64,000 nt of DNA from Nelumbo lutea (lineage: Eukaryota > Streptophyta > Magnoliopsida > Proteales > Nelumbonaceae). The position numbers and the translations under genes were made by a program. Every line of letters starts with the position of its first letter. Position 1 is the stretch's first letter. Below, piece by piece: positions 12,842-24,110 of the stretch. Below the pieces are notes generated by a model, which worked only from the letters and a program-made list of their open reading frames with translations, was not told the origin of the DNA and did no database searches. The stretch covers positions 23,077,875-23,141,874 of the forward strand of contig JAKGHH010000005.1 in assembly GCA_022828595.1 (NCBI GenBank). The letters are read 5' to 3'.

Positions 12842-14011
12842 CTGAAACTGAATAGTGAAGGAACAAGTGGTTGATTGACTCCTCACCTTTCAAGCAGGGG
12901 ATGAATGCATGTGGAGAGAAAAATACTTGCAGTTGTATCTTCTTCTTCTTTGTATCATATAGACAAGTTTATCTTTACACATGTAACTTCACATATAAAT
13001 AATCCAAGATAGGAAGAGATACAGAATCGAATCTTTCTAACAAGAAATTAATTTGATTGTTATTTGGATGCCACTGAACTTTGGAGAAAATATGGGAATA
13101 TATCCCATCAGGTGATGGGATCCACACCCTACAGTCAAATAGGATTGAGGATATGAAGGCACCATTTAAGGATCCATGCAAAACTAATTTGTATTCCATA
13201 GGCATGCCTACCAATCCATGTTTTAACCACTTGCCGAGTCAGACTCCTGTCCTGGCTATGATTTGTATTCCAATTCCCACGTCTGTATCCATGTAAAACT
13301 GATACTTCACAAAGAATTTTCTTTTTCAAATGATGAAAATTCCAACCATAAACAACCCAAACTTTCCAAAGCCGTGGAAGATACAATAAACTAGATAGAC
13401 CTCTGAAACTCTTTGTAAATATAATCAAAAGTCAAAACCTTTGTCTACATAAACAGAAAGGAAAATCCAAATAGGTAGGGCATGTCTCCTAAAATGGATC
13501 AACCCAATAAACACCGTGCAGAGAGCCATAGACAACCATAAACAATCCAAACCTTCCAAAGGAAAATCCAACGAATAATTTATGAATTTAATAAAAAGTA
13601 ACGCATGGGAAATCAAATCAAAACAGGAGGATGAAATTTTGAAGAGCTTAAATATTATAACAAATTTAACTTGAGACCCTGAAGAGCATCCAAAATAAAA
13701 ACGATCATAATAAATTAATTAATTAAAGTTAAGATTGAAAATTTGAAACTCAATATCGAGCTACACAAACAAGAATTCGTGTAAACGTGTAATATAAAAC
13801 GTAGAAAAACCCTAAGAAGGATCCATCAAACGCAGCTAACAGGAAAAGGAAATATAGTAATGATTAAAACGAACCTGTAAACTTGACTAATTTTTCTGGT
13901 GGAATGTTATCAAAATTGTGGGTTTCGAGCGTAAAGAACAAATGTTAAATTCAGTGCACTGATGAAAGAGAAAAAAAAAAGGAACAAATAGAAATCCATC
14001 AGAGCACCAGA
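12842..14011. other. Unassigned sequence
   Basis: No gene was recognised. Short open stretches on both strands (for example 12975-13428 on the minus strand) show no known motif. A short motif, aaccataaacaa followed by ccaaac and ttccaaag, occurs twice near 13345 and 13535. The stretch at 13800-13930 could be the flank of the minus-strand PLATZ fragment that follows. Confidence 0.4.
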
Positions 14012-14275
14012 TCCAAGAGAGCACAACCCGAAAGAGTCAAGGAGGCTTTGGCAATAGATCTCACAGGTGCTGGTCACGCCCGCCCTTGGTCTTAGCTGTG
14101 GCTGCTCCTTTAGAAAAACGATATTGGCTTTGTTGATAATATGGGTTTGAATGGCTGAGATATCGTTGCATTTCTGAACCTCATTGGCACTTGTCACGTT
14201 GTGGTACATTGAATCGCCAGTTGGTGTTGTATGGTGGAGAACAGAGAAACTTGTCGTTCGATAGTGCATCACAGA
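14012..14275 (-). pseudogene. PLATZ zinc-binding protein fragment
   Basis: Read on the minus strand, this frame follows the conserved PLATZ domain, a plant-specific AT-rich-sequence and zinc-binding protein family. Recognisable blocks in order are a His-rich start, a YHNV segment, IQTHIINKANIVFLKE, RPRAGVTSTCEIYC and SLLDSFGLCSLG. Key departures from the family pattern as I know it: CEICC-like becomes CEIYC, and the Cys after CSLG is Ser, so zinc ligands are lost. The domain stops there and the frame runs into low-complexity residues. Upstream is the GA-rich tandem repeat, with no promoter visible. It may be one exon of a decayed gene or a transduced fragment. Confidence 0.7.
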
Positions 14276-14350
14276 GACGTTAGTTTCTTTTGTTGGACGC
14301 CATCCAGTGGTGCAAAGGACAACTGAGAGACAAGAGAGAGAGGGGGGGGG

Positions 14351-14500
14351 AAGAAGAGAAAATGAGAAAAATGGGAACAAGTGCGTGTGTAGGGGAGAGG
14401 AGGGAGGGCAGGAAGAAGAGAAAATGAGAAAAATGGGAACAAGTGCGTGTGTAGGCGAGAGGGGGGAGGGCGGGAAGAGGAGAAAATGAGAAAAAAAGGA
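14351..14500. repeat. 62-base purine-rich tandem repeat, about 2.4 copies
   Basis: Copies start at 14351, 14413 and 14475. Each reads aagaagagaaaatgag, then gggaacaagtgcgtgtgtag and a G-rich tail. The copies are nearly identical, which suggests recent slippage or unequal exchange. Confidence 0.9.
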
Positions 14501-14992
14501 AGTGATTTTTTAAAATACATGCAAAGGGAGGATTTAAGTTAAATTTTCACGCTACTGTAAAAGCAATTAGTTCGGTCTTCAGGGGCAGTTTAAATTAAGT
14601 GCCGCCAAAGACTAGTAATTCTAGTAGGAATCACCATTTTGTCGGTTCCAAAACTCCCGTTAAAAGTGATTTTTGTTGAAGTAAGGGGAATTCAAGTTAT
14701 AAAAAACTAAAAAAAATGATTCAATGAGAAGAATAATTTCACAAAATAGAAGAAAGTGGCAAAACAACAGGTCCACCGGCCATTTTTATCATCGTCGATG
14801 GACCTGTAACTGGGTGCACCGCTATTTGATTCGATATGTACGAATGAGAGGAGATGGAGATATAACCCTCACATGGGGTATTTTGGGTATTATAAAATAA
14901 TACTAGGATTTGGTTCATCCCATTTTATTGGAGAAAGAAGTACTAAAAAAAAAAAAAACCAACTTCAGGTCACTTTTTTAAGTATTTCTTTT
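14501..14992. other. Unassigned AT-rich sequence
   Basis: I see no gene or recognised repeat. A poly-A run lies at 14945-14958. Confidence 0.4.
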
Positions 14993-15231
14993 AACAAAAA
15001 GTACTTTTTCCCCACTTTTTTACCAAACACATAAAGTCACTTAATAACCACTTAATGTGTGGTCACAGCTCTTTAAACAAGTACTTCTTATAAGTGAAAT
15101 CAAACAAAGGCATTAACAAAAAGTACTTCTTCCCCACTTTTTTACTAAACACATAAAGTCACTTAATAACCACTTAATGTGTGGTCACAGCTCTTTAAAG
15201 TACTTCTTATAAGTGAAATCAAACAAGGGCA
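14993..15231. repeat. 122-base direct duplication, possible hAT-type MITE
   Basis: Two adjacent copies start at 14993 and 15115. Both run from aacaaaaagtactt through cacataaagtcacttaataa to aagtgaaatcaaacaa. The outer text (caaacaagggcat at the right end) resembles ends of small hAT-like elements in plants, but I could not define a terminal inverted repeat or a target duplication, so the element class is a guess. Confidence 0.6.
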
Positions 15232-15399
15232 TAGTATTTATGCTAGAGTTGTCTCTCTGTGTGACCCTCTCATACTCGACCCACAAACCAATTATGTCGG
15301 TTCTCAACTCATACCCAAACAAATTATATAATTAATAATATATAAGAATCTTAGCATTTTTTTATCAATAACACAACCGTAATAATATATAAGAATCTT

Positions 15400-16110
15400 A
15401 GGTACATGTTGATCACCACAATTGTAATAAGACAGAAGGTGCGAAACCGATACACAGAGACACCCATGATGAGTTCACGATTCGACACAAATCTGCGATG
15501 AGCTCTGAACCTGCACGAACTTGCAATGAGCTCAAAGCCCAAAACGAGTTTGCAAGGCCACCACAGGCTTGCAACAGACTCAAAGCTGTGATAACAATGA
15601 CATTCCCGAAATTGCCAGGGATTTGCGATGAGATCACAACCATCGCAGATCAACGATGAATGAATAAACACGATGATTGACCAATGCCATTCGTGATAGG
15701 ATGCCCAATAGGATTAAGATAAACACATAAGATTAGTATTGACATCATCCGTGCCACGTCAGTTTAAGAGATTCGCAAAAGGAAGTAGTATACTTATATT
15801 ATGAGAATCCTTAGACGAAAGAAAACCTCGTCCTGTAGAGATCCCATAAAACACATGGCAAAACCTTAGTGGTGTCCCCCTGACAACTGACACCGAATCA
15901 ATGATTTCCTTTCTAAGTGGGAATCAAATTCTTTTAGCTCCTTCCTTTCAGGACCTCGAGATCTCTCCCTATAAAAGGAGGTCTAACTCATACTGTGGGA
16001 AACATTCTGTCAATCAGAGTCTTTAGCCTACCCTTTGTCCTCAACCTTCCTTCGCCTTTCAAGGAGACCCTTGTACGTAGCCTTACCACCATACTCACAT
16101 TAGAATCTCT
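15400..16110 (+). repeat. Gypsy 5' LTR-like region
   Basis: The segment from about 15700 matches, in reverse complement, the LTR-like stretch at 39005-39880: both share the text around catggcaaaacc, a TATA-type promoter block and a segment around gagacccttg or its variants. Short motifs with tgcgatgag and tgcaatgag recur at 15490-15650. Exact ends were not found, and the primer site before gag is not obvious. Confidence 0.6.
15969..15978 (+). promoter_or_regulatory. TATA box of gypsy LTR
   Basis: ctataaaagg is a strong plant TATA match about 160 bases before the gag start. It is placed as expected for an LTR promoter. Confidence 0.6.
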
Positions 16111-16131
16111 AGTTGTTCCTTGATCACGAAG

Positions 16132-17660
16132 GATGGTTGTTCGTAAGATCAACCTTTCCCCTGTCCTAGAAGAACAGTCCAATGAACACGAAAACATTAA
16201 CTTAAAGGCCAAAGACCAAATCGACCAAGAGTTGGCCAAATAAGTTGACATAGAAATCCTCTCTAACAAGGTGTATGATTTCGAGGCTCGGTTCGACCAA
16301 CTAGAATAGATGTAGGCCAACATGAGAAGCAACTTGCAATTACTCCTCCAAAGATCATCTACAACTGAACATTCCCCATTCACCCCTGTCGGTCCTTCCG
16401 CATCTATCCTTGCTAGCCACCCTACTAACTTGAACCACAACATGAACGGGCATCCTCCTAGAACCAACCCCATGCCTACACAAGATACAATACAAAGGAC
16501 TTGTTTCTCCATTGCTGAATACCCCATATGGCCCCACAAAGCAGCACGGTGATGGAGGCACCCATCAGCCGTACCGAGTTGAAAGAATATGTCTAGGGCC
16601 TAATGGAGGAAAGTCAAAACAGAGCCCAGTTTGCACTCATACTCCAAAAGACCTATCCTAATTGAATCCTATACAAGCCATACCCCTCCAGTTATGTTCC
16701 ACCACAACAGTGGCCACAGTATGATGGGATAAAGGGGAGCTCACAAGAGCATGTGAACAAGTTCGAAGATGCGTTGGGATCGTTTGCCCTAGACAGAGAC
16801 CTGAAAGTTTGAGAGTTCTCAAAATCCTTGACTGGACTAGCATACACATGGTTCGTCAACCTGACCTCAAGAAGCAAAAACTCATGGGCAAAGTTAGTGA
16901 AAAGGTTCTTGTCCAAATGGTTCACTCTTGAGCAGAGGCTTACAATGGTAGACCTACGAAACATAGAAAAATGCACAGGGGAGGACCTCTTGGCTTATGT
17001 CATGAGGTTCCAGAAATTGACTCACTCGGTCTTTGATGAGCACGCTACTGAGAAGAGCTTTGTTGAATAGTGCGTGCAAGGGATGCACCCGGCCTACAGG
17101 ATAGGCATTGAAAATATTGAAGTTGAGACATTTAGTCAGTTGTGGAAATGCGCAGAAAAGATAGTGCACACTGTTAAAAATATTGTGCCCCAGTCTATCC
17201 TGGTAGCATTGCAATACGGGAGGAACAAAGTGTATGCCGTCAACCAAAGGCCTAGGAACACTAGGGGGCCTAACTAGGGGGTGAGGTGGTGCAATTACCA
17301 CTAGTCATTGAATCACAATCTAATGAACTGCTTCATACTCAGGCGGATATTCGTACAAAAGGTAAAGCTGGATGACTTTGTTAAAAGAAATCCAGCACAG
17401 GTAGAAACCAACCCCCTCCCCGCACATACCCAAGGAGACAGCATCAATATGGTAGGGACACTAGGAGGCAACCATCCGAACACGCGAACCCAACGATTCG
17501 AGCGAAGTCTAGACCTGCAACAGTTCCTTAGCAAGTAGGGAGCTAGCGCTACAACATGGCGACTCGCCACCAGGGTGCTAGTAGAAGCATTTAGAAAATC
17601 ACTTGAACCCCACCGCTTGGACAAGTCACACGTGGAGTTCACTCTGGATGACATGTTGGT
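16132..17660 (+). pseudogene. Ogre/Tat-like gag
   Basis: The first candidate ATG is at 16132. The retrotransposon gag domain is clear at 16815-17070, with FSKSLTGLAYTWFVNL and SWAKLVKRFLSKWF, followed after a stop by QGMHPAYR. A Cys/His segment (CNYH, then H-x4-C) at about 17288-17330 resembles the gag-end finger of this lineage. The same segment occurs in the inverted copy near 44640. At least four in-frame stops, several of them TAG, interrupt the frame, so no product is expected. Confidence 0.75.
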
Positions 17661-17689
17661 TATAGAACCCCCACCATAACTGGCCCATG

Positions 17690-18315
17690 TATATCATAGC
17701 CAAAATAGGGGCTATGAGATGCAGTGATCATTGATCAATTAGGGTAGTTCTGTGAACTTGACCTCTCTCCACACCCTGAAGCCGATGAACATATAGAAGG
17801 AAACCATTAAAGGGCTGCTTATGGAAGTCACTGACTTTAATGGTAATGCATCTGCCACCAAGGGGGGTCTATTGAGCTGCCAATGGCTATTGGTCCATTC
17901 TCTATCAACTAGGAGTTCCAAGTGATTTTGGAGAAAACTGCATGCCATGCATTGTTGGGGCGACCATCGATACATGGCTTGGCATTGGTCCCATCTACAT
18001 ACCACCAGTGCATCAAGGCCAAGCATAGAGGCCACATTGTGAGAATCTTGGCTACCCGTGTCCTATTCAATAGAATGGAGACCCATCTTTAGGACGTGAT
18101 CTACTACACAAAGTTGGTTGAGGAAGGAGAGACCAGAGTAGCCAAGGTGAAAAGCATATAGCTACCAAACCTAGCAAGTGAACCTCCATCAGTGCTAAAA
18201 AGGAAGAAGCGATCCAAGTGTGTACATGTTACTATGAGAACAAGAGAGTTATTACACGATCGTGGAGGAATATGAGGATGCCAACACACCATCCACCAAA
18301 AAGGCCATCCTTGAG
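17690..18315 (+). pseudogene. Ogre/Tat-like protease region
   Basis: The active-site neighbourhood lies at about 17725-17765 and corresponds to the D-x-GSS-x-NL pattern seen in the inverted copy, here broken by a stop and a shift. A segment LLMEVTDFNGNASAT follows. The C-terminal part near 18170-18315 matches the inverted copy at 43522-43700 and ends at the GAG codon that precedes the putative intron. Confidence 0.65.
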
Positions 18316-18560
18316 GTATGAGTTTATTTGTTATATGTGATAGCTAATGAAAATTGAATAATCACTGTAAATCATATGTCTTCACAAAAGAAAAATATAT
18401 ACATGTTCTAAATTATGTTGCAATTAGAACTATTTCACTATGTCATCTTCACACAAGGATATCGTGATGATCTTTCGCAAAAGGACTCTGAATATACAAA
18501 ACATATTTGCATATACAATTTAGTAACAAAAGAAAAGTACTGAAATCAACTAAATAACAG
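18316..18560 (+). other. Putative intron between protease and RT
   Basis: A 245-base AT-rich non-coding stretch begins with GTATGAG directly after a GAG codon and ends with CTAAATAACAG directly before another GAG codon. Removing it keeps the reading frame in phase 0. The inverted relative has a stretch at exactly the same place (43062-43521) with the same GTATGAG start. Ogre elements are known to carry a spliced intron between protease and RT. Splicing is inferred, not shown. Confidence 0.75.
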
Positions 18561-19880
18561 GAGCACAACAAAGAGATAGTGGAATATTATGATGAATCCA
18601 CGTGCCTCCTAAGCACATGCAAGATTCCAATGGCACTGTGGAAGAACTATTAGAAGAAATCAACATGGCCACCGAAGGAGTAAAGAAAAGGCCACTATAT
18701 ATCTTGGCCAAGCTAGAACCTGAAGAAAGATAGAAATTATTGGACCTTTGAAAGCTATAAAGACCTTTCTTTTCCCAATCGCAAAAAAAAAATAAGATAC
18801 ATGTCAAACAAAACTAAACTACATTTTCTCATATTGATAGAATTCCAAGATGTCTTTGCCTGGTCATACAACTAGATGCCCGGATTGGACTTAGCACCAA
18901 GCACTCACTTTGCATCGATCCTAAGTTCAAACCTATAAAACAGCCACAGAGGATTTTCAAGCCAAAAATAGCTCTAAAGATCGAAGAGGGGGTCGAACGA
19001 CTCCTAAAAGTAGGCTTCATCAAACTGATTACTCACCCACAATGGCTAGCCAATGTGGTTCCAATCAAAAAGAAAAATTGCCAACTAAGGTTAGTACTCA
19101 GATCTCAACACATTAGCTCACAACTACTAGTAAGAGACTAGTACATCGACTTTTCCCACCCTACCCTAGGTGTTGTGTCAATTTTAGGGACCTAAACATG
19201 GCCTACCCCAAAGACAAGTTCTCGTTGCCAAACATAGATATCCTTATTGGTTCAATGACTGGAAACCAGTTGTTCTCTTTCTTAAATGCCTACAGTGGAT
19301 ACAATCATATATATATGGACCCTATAGATGCACCACACACAACGTTTAGGACACAAATTTGGAACATCTACTACAAGATGATGCCCTTTGGCCTAAAAAA
19401 TGTTGGAGGCACATACCAAAGAGCAATGACGAGTGTGTTTCATGACATGATGCATAAGGAGATTGAGTGCTATGTTAGTGATATAGTGGTAAAAAAAGAA
19501 AGAGAGAAAACCACTCTGACGTATAGAGAAAGGTGTTCACCGATGTAGGGCCTTCAACCTAAGGCTCAACCCATTGAAGTTTGCATTCAAAGTACAGTCA
19601 GGGAAGTTCTTGGGATATAGAGTTGACCATACAGGGATCCACCCAGATGAGATAAAATTAAAAGTAGTCTTGGATTTACCTCCCCCAGTCACCGAGTCAC
19701 ATTTAAAAGCCTTCTTAGGAAAAGTCGCCTTCCTTAGAAAGTTCATCCTTGGCCTGGAACATGCAGTAATGCCCTTGCTTAAGTTGACCAAGAAGTCTAT
19801 AGAGTATAAGTGGTCAGCACAACACTGGAATGCTTTCAACCAGCTGAAGCAAACATTGGCCAAAGCCCCAACCATGTCCC
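18561..19880 (+). pseudogene. Gypsy reverse transcriptase, catalytically damaged
   Basis: The linker to RT reads through LYILAKLEPEE, then FQDVFAWS at about 18840, the usual lead-in to Tat RT. The core at 19198-19548 is clear: MAYPKDKFSLPNID, FSFLNAYSGYN, MPFGLKN and RAMT. Two catalytic positions are altered: the Asp normally before GYSGYN is Asn (FLNAYSGYN), and the YVDD box is YVSD. The connection part follows at 19574-19890. Stops and shifts occur at 18950-19190 and 19545. It cannot be active. Confidence 0.85.
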
Positions 19881-19897
19881 CTCCAAAGAGTGGTTGA

Positions 19898-20250
19898 GAG
19901 TTTAGGGTGTACATAGCATCAAATTCAAAAGTCGTAGGATGTCTGTTAGCCCAGGAGAATGATGAGGGCATTGAGTGTCCAATATATTATGCCAATAGAA
20001 CTCTAAAATTAGCAGAAAAGAACTATTCACACATGGAACGACAATGTCTAGCATTAGTCTTCGTTATACAAAAGTTCAAACACTACATCCTAGGCCAAAA
20101 GGTGAAAATGATCGCAAGAAGTCGATAGACCCCCACTTTCAGGGAGACTTGTGAAGTGGATGATGCGATTAAGCGAATACAACATTGTGTACACCCAACC
20201 AAAGGTAATCAAATGCCAAGCAGTTGCAGATCTCCAAGCTACCTTCCCTA
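19898..20250 (+). pseudogene. Gypsy RNase H
   Basis: RVYIASNSKVVGCLLAQ begins the domain; the usual Asp in this strand is replaced. IYYANRTL and YSHMERQCLALVF follow, keeping the Glu. The C-terminal part, LSEYNIVYTQPKVIK then AVADL, continues after a frame break near 20128 and keeps the late Asp. It lies directly after RT as in all Ty3/gypsy elements. Confidence 0.8.
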
Positions 20251-20319
20251 CCAATGGCAATTTCCCTATCTCTAAAGAGGTAACCAGAGAACTCTCCATC
20301 ATCACAGTAGTAGAAGACG

Positions 20320-20579
20320 AAGAATGGACCCTGACATTCGATGGGAGTAGTACAAATTCCTCCACAGGAGCTGGAGTCACATTGACTTCACCTATCGGAG
20401 AAACTTCAGCCTATTCATTCAAATTACAATTACCCTGCTTGCACAACATCGTAGAGTATGAGGCACTAGTACTAGGTTTAACGGTAATTAGGGACTCCAG
20501 GGCAAAGAAGGTAAAAGTAATAGGGGATTCAAAACTAGTAATTGGACAGAAGGAAGGCAACACCAACAATGAAAGTTAA
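20320..20579 (+). pseudogene. Second (archaeal-type) RNase H
   Basis: WTLTFDGSSTNSSTGAG, then HNIVEYEALVLGL and KVIGDSKLVIGQ, spell an additional RNase H with Asp, Glu and Asp all kept. A second RNase H after the first is the hallmark of the Tat lineage of Ty3/gypsy elements (Ogre, Retand, Grande group). The frame is open over 142 codons from 20151, the best-preserved stretch of this element, and stops at 20577-20579. Confidence 0.85.
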
Positions 20580-20980
20580 CGGTTCTGCCATATAGAACAT
20601 TGATCCAGATGTTGACAAGAGACTTGAAGATAACCTATGAGCACTAGAATATAACCAAAAACAGATATGACAATGCACTATCCACCCTGGGATCTAAAAT
20701 ATAACCAAGTGAGAACACAATCACCATAATAATCCAAAAGTAGTGTTAGCCATCAATTGAAAGATTGGGACACTAGGTTGAAACAAAAGATGATGCCAAA
20801 GAATATCATTGGAAACACAGCATTATACATAAACTAAGTAACCTGATGGTGGCGATGCAAGATGGCAAGATCCTCCTAAGAGCATATTGTGGAGATGTGA
20901 CTACAACACTCTATAGGAAACTACAAAGGTTAGGATATTTTTGGCTAGAGATGAAAACAGACACAATAAAAATACCAAAT
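20580..20980 (+). pseudogene. Linker and start of gypsy integrase region
   Basis: Decayed text with LPYRTLIQML at its start and LYRKLQRLGYFWLEMKTDT at about 20910-20965, the segment that in this lineage precedes the integrase zinc finger. It ends at the copia LTR start. No integrase core is present. Confidence 0.6.
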
Positions 20981-22727
20981 TGTTAGACAGTTTTGTATGC
21001 CCTTAGCTTCAATCAGAATGATGTACTTTATGAGTTTATTGTAAATTAATAAAAGTGCATATTTGATTCATGTTCCCTTGGTATGTTTCTGTGTAATACC
21101 CTTAAACTGGACACTTAATGAGACTCATGTTAGTTTAAAATGTTCACAACTAGTGGGTCGGTCTGAGGAGACCTATCCTGATAAGGCTGACACTGTGGTG
21201 CCACCAAGTTGGTTGGGGTGGCCTTTCTCAGCTGCCAAGGTGAGACCCTAGGCACATATAGTGTAAGATTAATTGAATCTATGAACTGGACCAGATTTCT
21301 AGTATTGCCCTGGACCTTGGAGATTGATGGGCAAAACTGGAAAGTTACACCGGACCCCTAGACTCGATTATGATACTGCACTAGGTGTTGGATTGGGCTA
21401 TCTTTGATGTACCAATCAGTGAGATCCTTAGCGGGGGTCAAAACCTGGGTATGTTGGGACAGTCTGAGAATTCATCTGAGTGGGTGATCATAGTGACAGG
21501 ATCAGCCCCTTTGTCGGACAAAGGTAATGATTGGGGATGCACTCTCACTGATGGAAACCAAGACTGTCGGTAGCCGATTTCAATTGTTGAGATTTGTTTT
21601 GCAAAATATATTTTATATGAGATATAAAAGTATATATACATTATGGTTTTTAAAATGTTTGCGAAAGGTTTTAATTCCCGGGATCCACATAAGCAGAGAG
21701 TGCAACACTGTTCCTTGCAACCAAGGGAGAGGTCCTCTCTTGTAGGGCAGTGTATGATCATTATGGGCTGAGAGGTTAAGTGTAAGACCATTGAGGATAA
21801 TACCTAATGGGCTAATCTTGCATCTGCCCACAGTCCTTGGGTGTTACAAGGTGGCTTGGCCTAGGGACCACTTAGGGTAAGTATTGGGCATATAGAGCCC
21901 ATTTGATGGGTTTCAAGGGGTGCATTGTCCATAACAGTGTATTCAGGCAGGCCTTGTGACAAAGGCTGGGCCGAACCCATGTGGTTGATGTGTAGATCAA
22001 TGCTTGGGTCCCATGCCATACAAGGAAGCCCAACTGGGCAGCAGTTAGGAATGTTAAGTGAGCACATAAGCTTAATGGGCCTAAAGCCCATTTTGAACTG
22101 TGCTATTTAATTAGTTAATTATGGGGCGAATTCTGAGATGGATTAGCATATAGGATAGGGTCTTCACTCAGAGAGTCCAGATATGAATGTGATTCAGATC
22201 TAGAAACCTCCTAATGAGATTAAGAGAAAGCTAATCTAATCTGCAGATAAGATAAGGGTTTATCCTTATCACCTAAAGAGAGGGTTGATCCAAATATAAT
22301 TTGGATAAGCAGCTCCTAATTGGATTAGGAGCTGATCTTTTAGATTAACAAAAGGAGGGGGCGGCAACCTTTAGAAGACACACATAATCAGATCCTCTTT
22401 AGAGCTAAAATCACAGAAGAAAGAATTAAGCAACCCTGTAGAATTCTTTCTTGCCGCCCTGTTTGCCAGTTTGATCTCCAGTTGTGTGAGAAGTCAAGAT
22501 TCGATCTTGACATCAGTTCTTTGAGAAAGAATTGATAGGAAGTTGTACTCACGTGCCATCCTGTTGTTTCTTGTGAATGATAGAATTCTTTGAAAAGAAT
22601 ATTGTTGATTCTGCTCCATCCTACACTGCGCCATCTTCAGTGGGAGTAGTCTTTGGATCCTTCCTTGGGCATGAACACCTTCATTAGGAGATACTATTTC
22701 TCCGTATCAGGTATAATCCTCTCATAC
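20981..22727 (+). mobile_element. Copia LTR, forward, 3' end missing
   Basis: It begins TGTTAGACAG with the text found at all LTRs of this family (10 pieces here). It runs to about 22727, ending soon after tccgtatcaggtataatc; the complete copy at 50062-52004 has roughly 190 more bases after this point. No target duplication could be defined. It interrupts the gypsy element just before the integrase zinc finger. Confidence 0.85.
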
Positions 22728-22759
22728 TCCTCATAGTAGGTCATGTGGATTGGTGAAAC

Positions 22760-22882
22760 ATGTATATATATTATATTCAGAATGACATTATGCCAATCAA
22801 CCCAGTTTTGCGAAGGAAACTCCTAGCAAAAGCCAAAAGATTTTACTTGCATGACGAAGTGTTATACAAAAAGTCTTACCAT
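22760..22882 (+). pseudogene. Gypsy pol fragment, integrase N-terminal linker
   Basis: NDIMPINPVLRRKLLAKAKR then FYLHDEVLYKKSY is typical of the segment between the second RNase H and integrase in this lineage. In intact elements it comes before the LGYFW segment, but here it lies after it, so the two flanks of the LTR are out of order or come from different copies. It joins inverted copia sequence at 22883. Confidence 0.6.
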
Positions 22883-23430
22883 CAGGGTCCTTTTTCCTCT
22901 TGTAGATCCATTTGCAACCAATTGTTTTCACCCCAAAGGTGGATCTACAAGAGTCTAGACTCCATTGGTCTTCATTGAATCCATCTCAACTTTCATGACA
23001 TCTAACTACTTCCAGGAGTCTATGTCCAATATAGCTTTCATATAAGTCATAGAATCGTTATCATTGTTCACAACTTCCATCAAGTAATTTTCTTAATCGT
23101 AGTCATAACGAACTAGAGGTCTATAAACTTGGTAGATCTTATAAGTTATATTATCTAGAATCTGTATGTTATCTCCCACTATTTCTAAGTTTTTTTCATC
23201 AAGAACAACTTCTTGATGGTGATTGTTCAAGATGTAGTCCTCTTACAAGAAGTGGCATTTCAAATAACAAATAGTTTTTATTCTCGTGGGTCATAGAAAA
23301 GATACCCTACAAAGTCCTTGGGGTAGCCTCAAATAGGCACGGTTGGTTTTGGATTTCAATTTATTTGCACTTGTCTTTTTGATGTGTGTTGGACAATCCA
23401 ATATTTTCAAGTGTCTTACTCTTGGTTTCT
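22883..23430 (-). pseudogene. Copia RT N-terminus and linker
   Basis: Reverse-strand match to the RT start of the better copy at 60725-61096 (Lys-rich WIYKRK area, then the acidic linker). It is cut off at 22883 before the catalytic motifs. Many stops and small indels. Confidence 0.75.
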
Positions 23431-23437
23431 CGCCAGT

Positions 23438-24110
23438 TCATAGCACGTAAGGAGTCTTAGGAACCGATTTTGTTGGAACCCGGTTCAATACATAAATTGC
23501 AATCTCCAATGCATGCCCCCAAAAGAATATGGGTAACTCTAAATTGACGAGGAGTAATTGGACTACATCTAATAAAGTTCGATTTCTTCTCTCTAACACA
23601 CCATTTAATTGTGGTGTAGTAAGAGGATATAACTGTGATATAATCACATTGTCCTTTATGTAGTCACATAATTCATTAAAAAAATATTCACCTCTTCGAT
23701 TTGATCGAAGGGTTTTGATCTACCTTCCCAACTGTTTCTCGACTTATTGTCTAGACTCTTTGAACTTTTCAAAGGATTCGGACTTATGTTTTATTAGATA
23801 CATGTAACCATATCGAGAATAATCATCAGTGAAAGTTATGAAACAACAGTGTTGGTTTCATGTCCTAACATTCATGAGACCATATGCATCAGTATATATA
23901 AGGTCAAGTGTGCCTGTACTTCTTTAAGGCTTACCTATAAATGGCCTTTTTGCCATCTTGCCTTGGAGGCAAGGCTCACAAGTTGGTAGATCTTCTACAT
24001 TAAGAAAATTTAGATGACCATCATTCACCAATCTTGTGATATGTTCTATATTAATATGGCTAAGTCGATAATGTTACAGGCACATGGGATTAACTGTATC
24101 ACGTGTTCTT
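23438..24110 (-). pseudogene. Copia integrase core
   Basis: Read downwards: a Cys pair in CEPCLQGKMAKRPF at about 23960 (integrase zinc-finger end), DDYSRYGYMYLIKHKSESF at about 23800, and [17 protein letters not shown] at about 23600. The last holds the catalytic Glu in the NG-x-x-ERRNRT pattern of copia integrases. [20 protein letters not shown] closes the core. The region is broken by stops but the domain order is intact. Confidence 0.85.

Larger units (their letters stand above)
15400..20980 (+). mobile_element. Decayed Ty3/gypsy element, Tat lineage, Ogre-like
   Basis: Order of parts: LTR-like region with a TATA box, gag, protease, a putative intron, RT, RNase H and a second RNase H of the type that marks the Tat lineage. 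The putative intron between protease and RT matches the Ogre group. All coding parts carry stops and frameshifts. The element breaks at 20981, where a copia LTR begins, and no 3' LTR is seen. A second relative lies inverted at 39005-44796, and the two share gag, protease, intron and RT start. The left boundary is approximate. Confidence 0.85.

Noticed and set aside
12975..13428. Overlapping minus-strand frames that look moderately protein-like
   Set aside because: No recognised motif, no supporting splice or promoter signals; left as unassigned.
13910..14520. Long minus-strand frames rich in Pro, Ser, Phe at 14269-14520
   Set aside because: They are translations of the 62-base purine-rich tandem repeat; only the PLATZ part below 14275 has family motifs.
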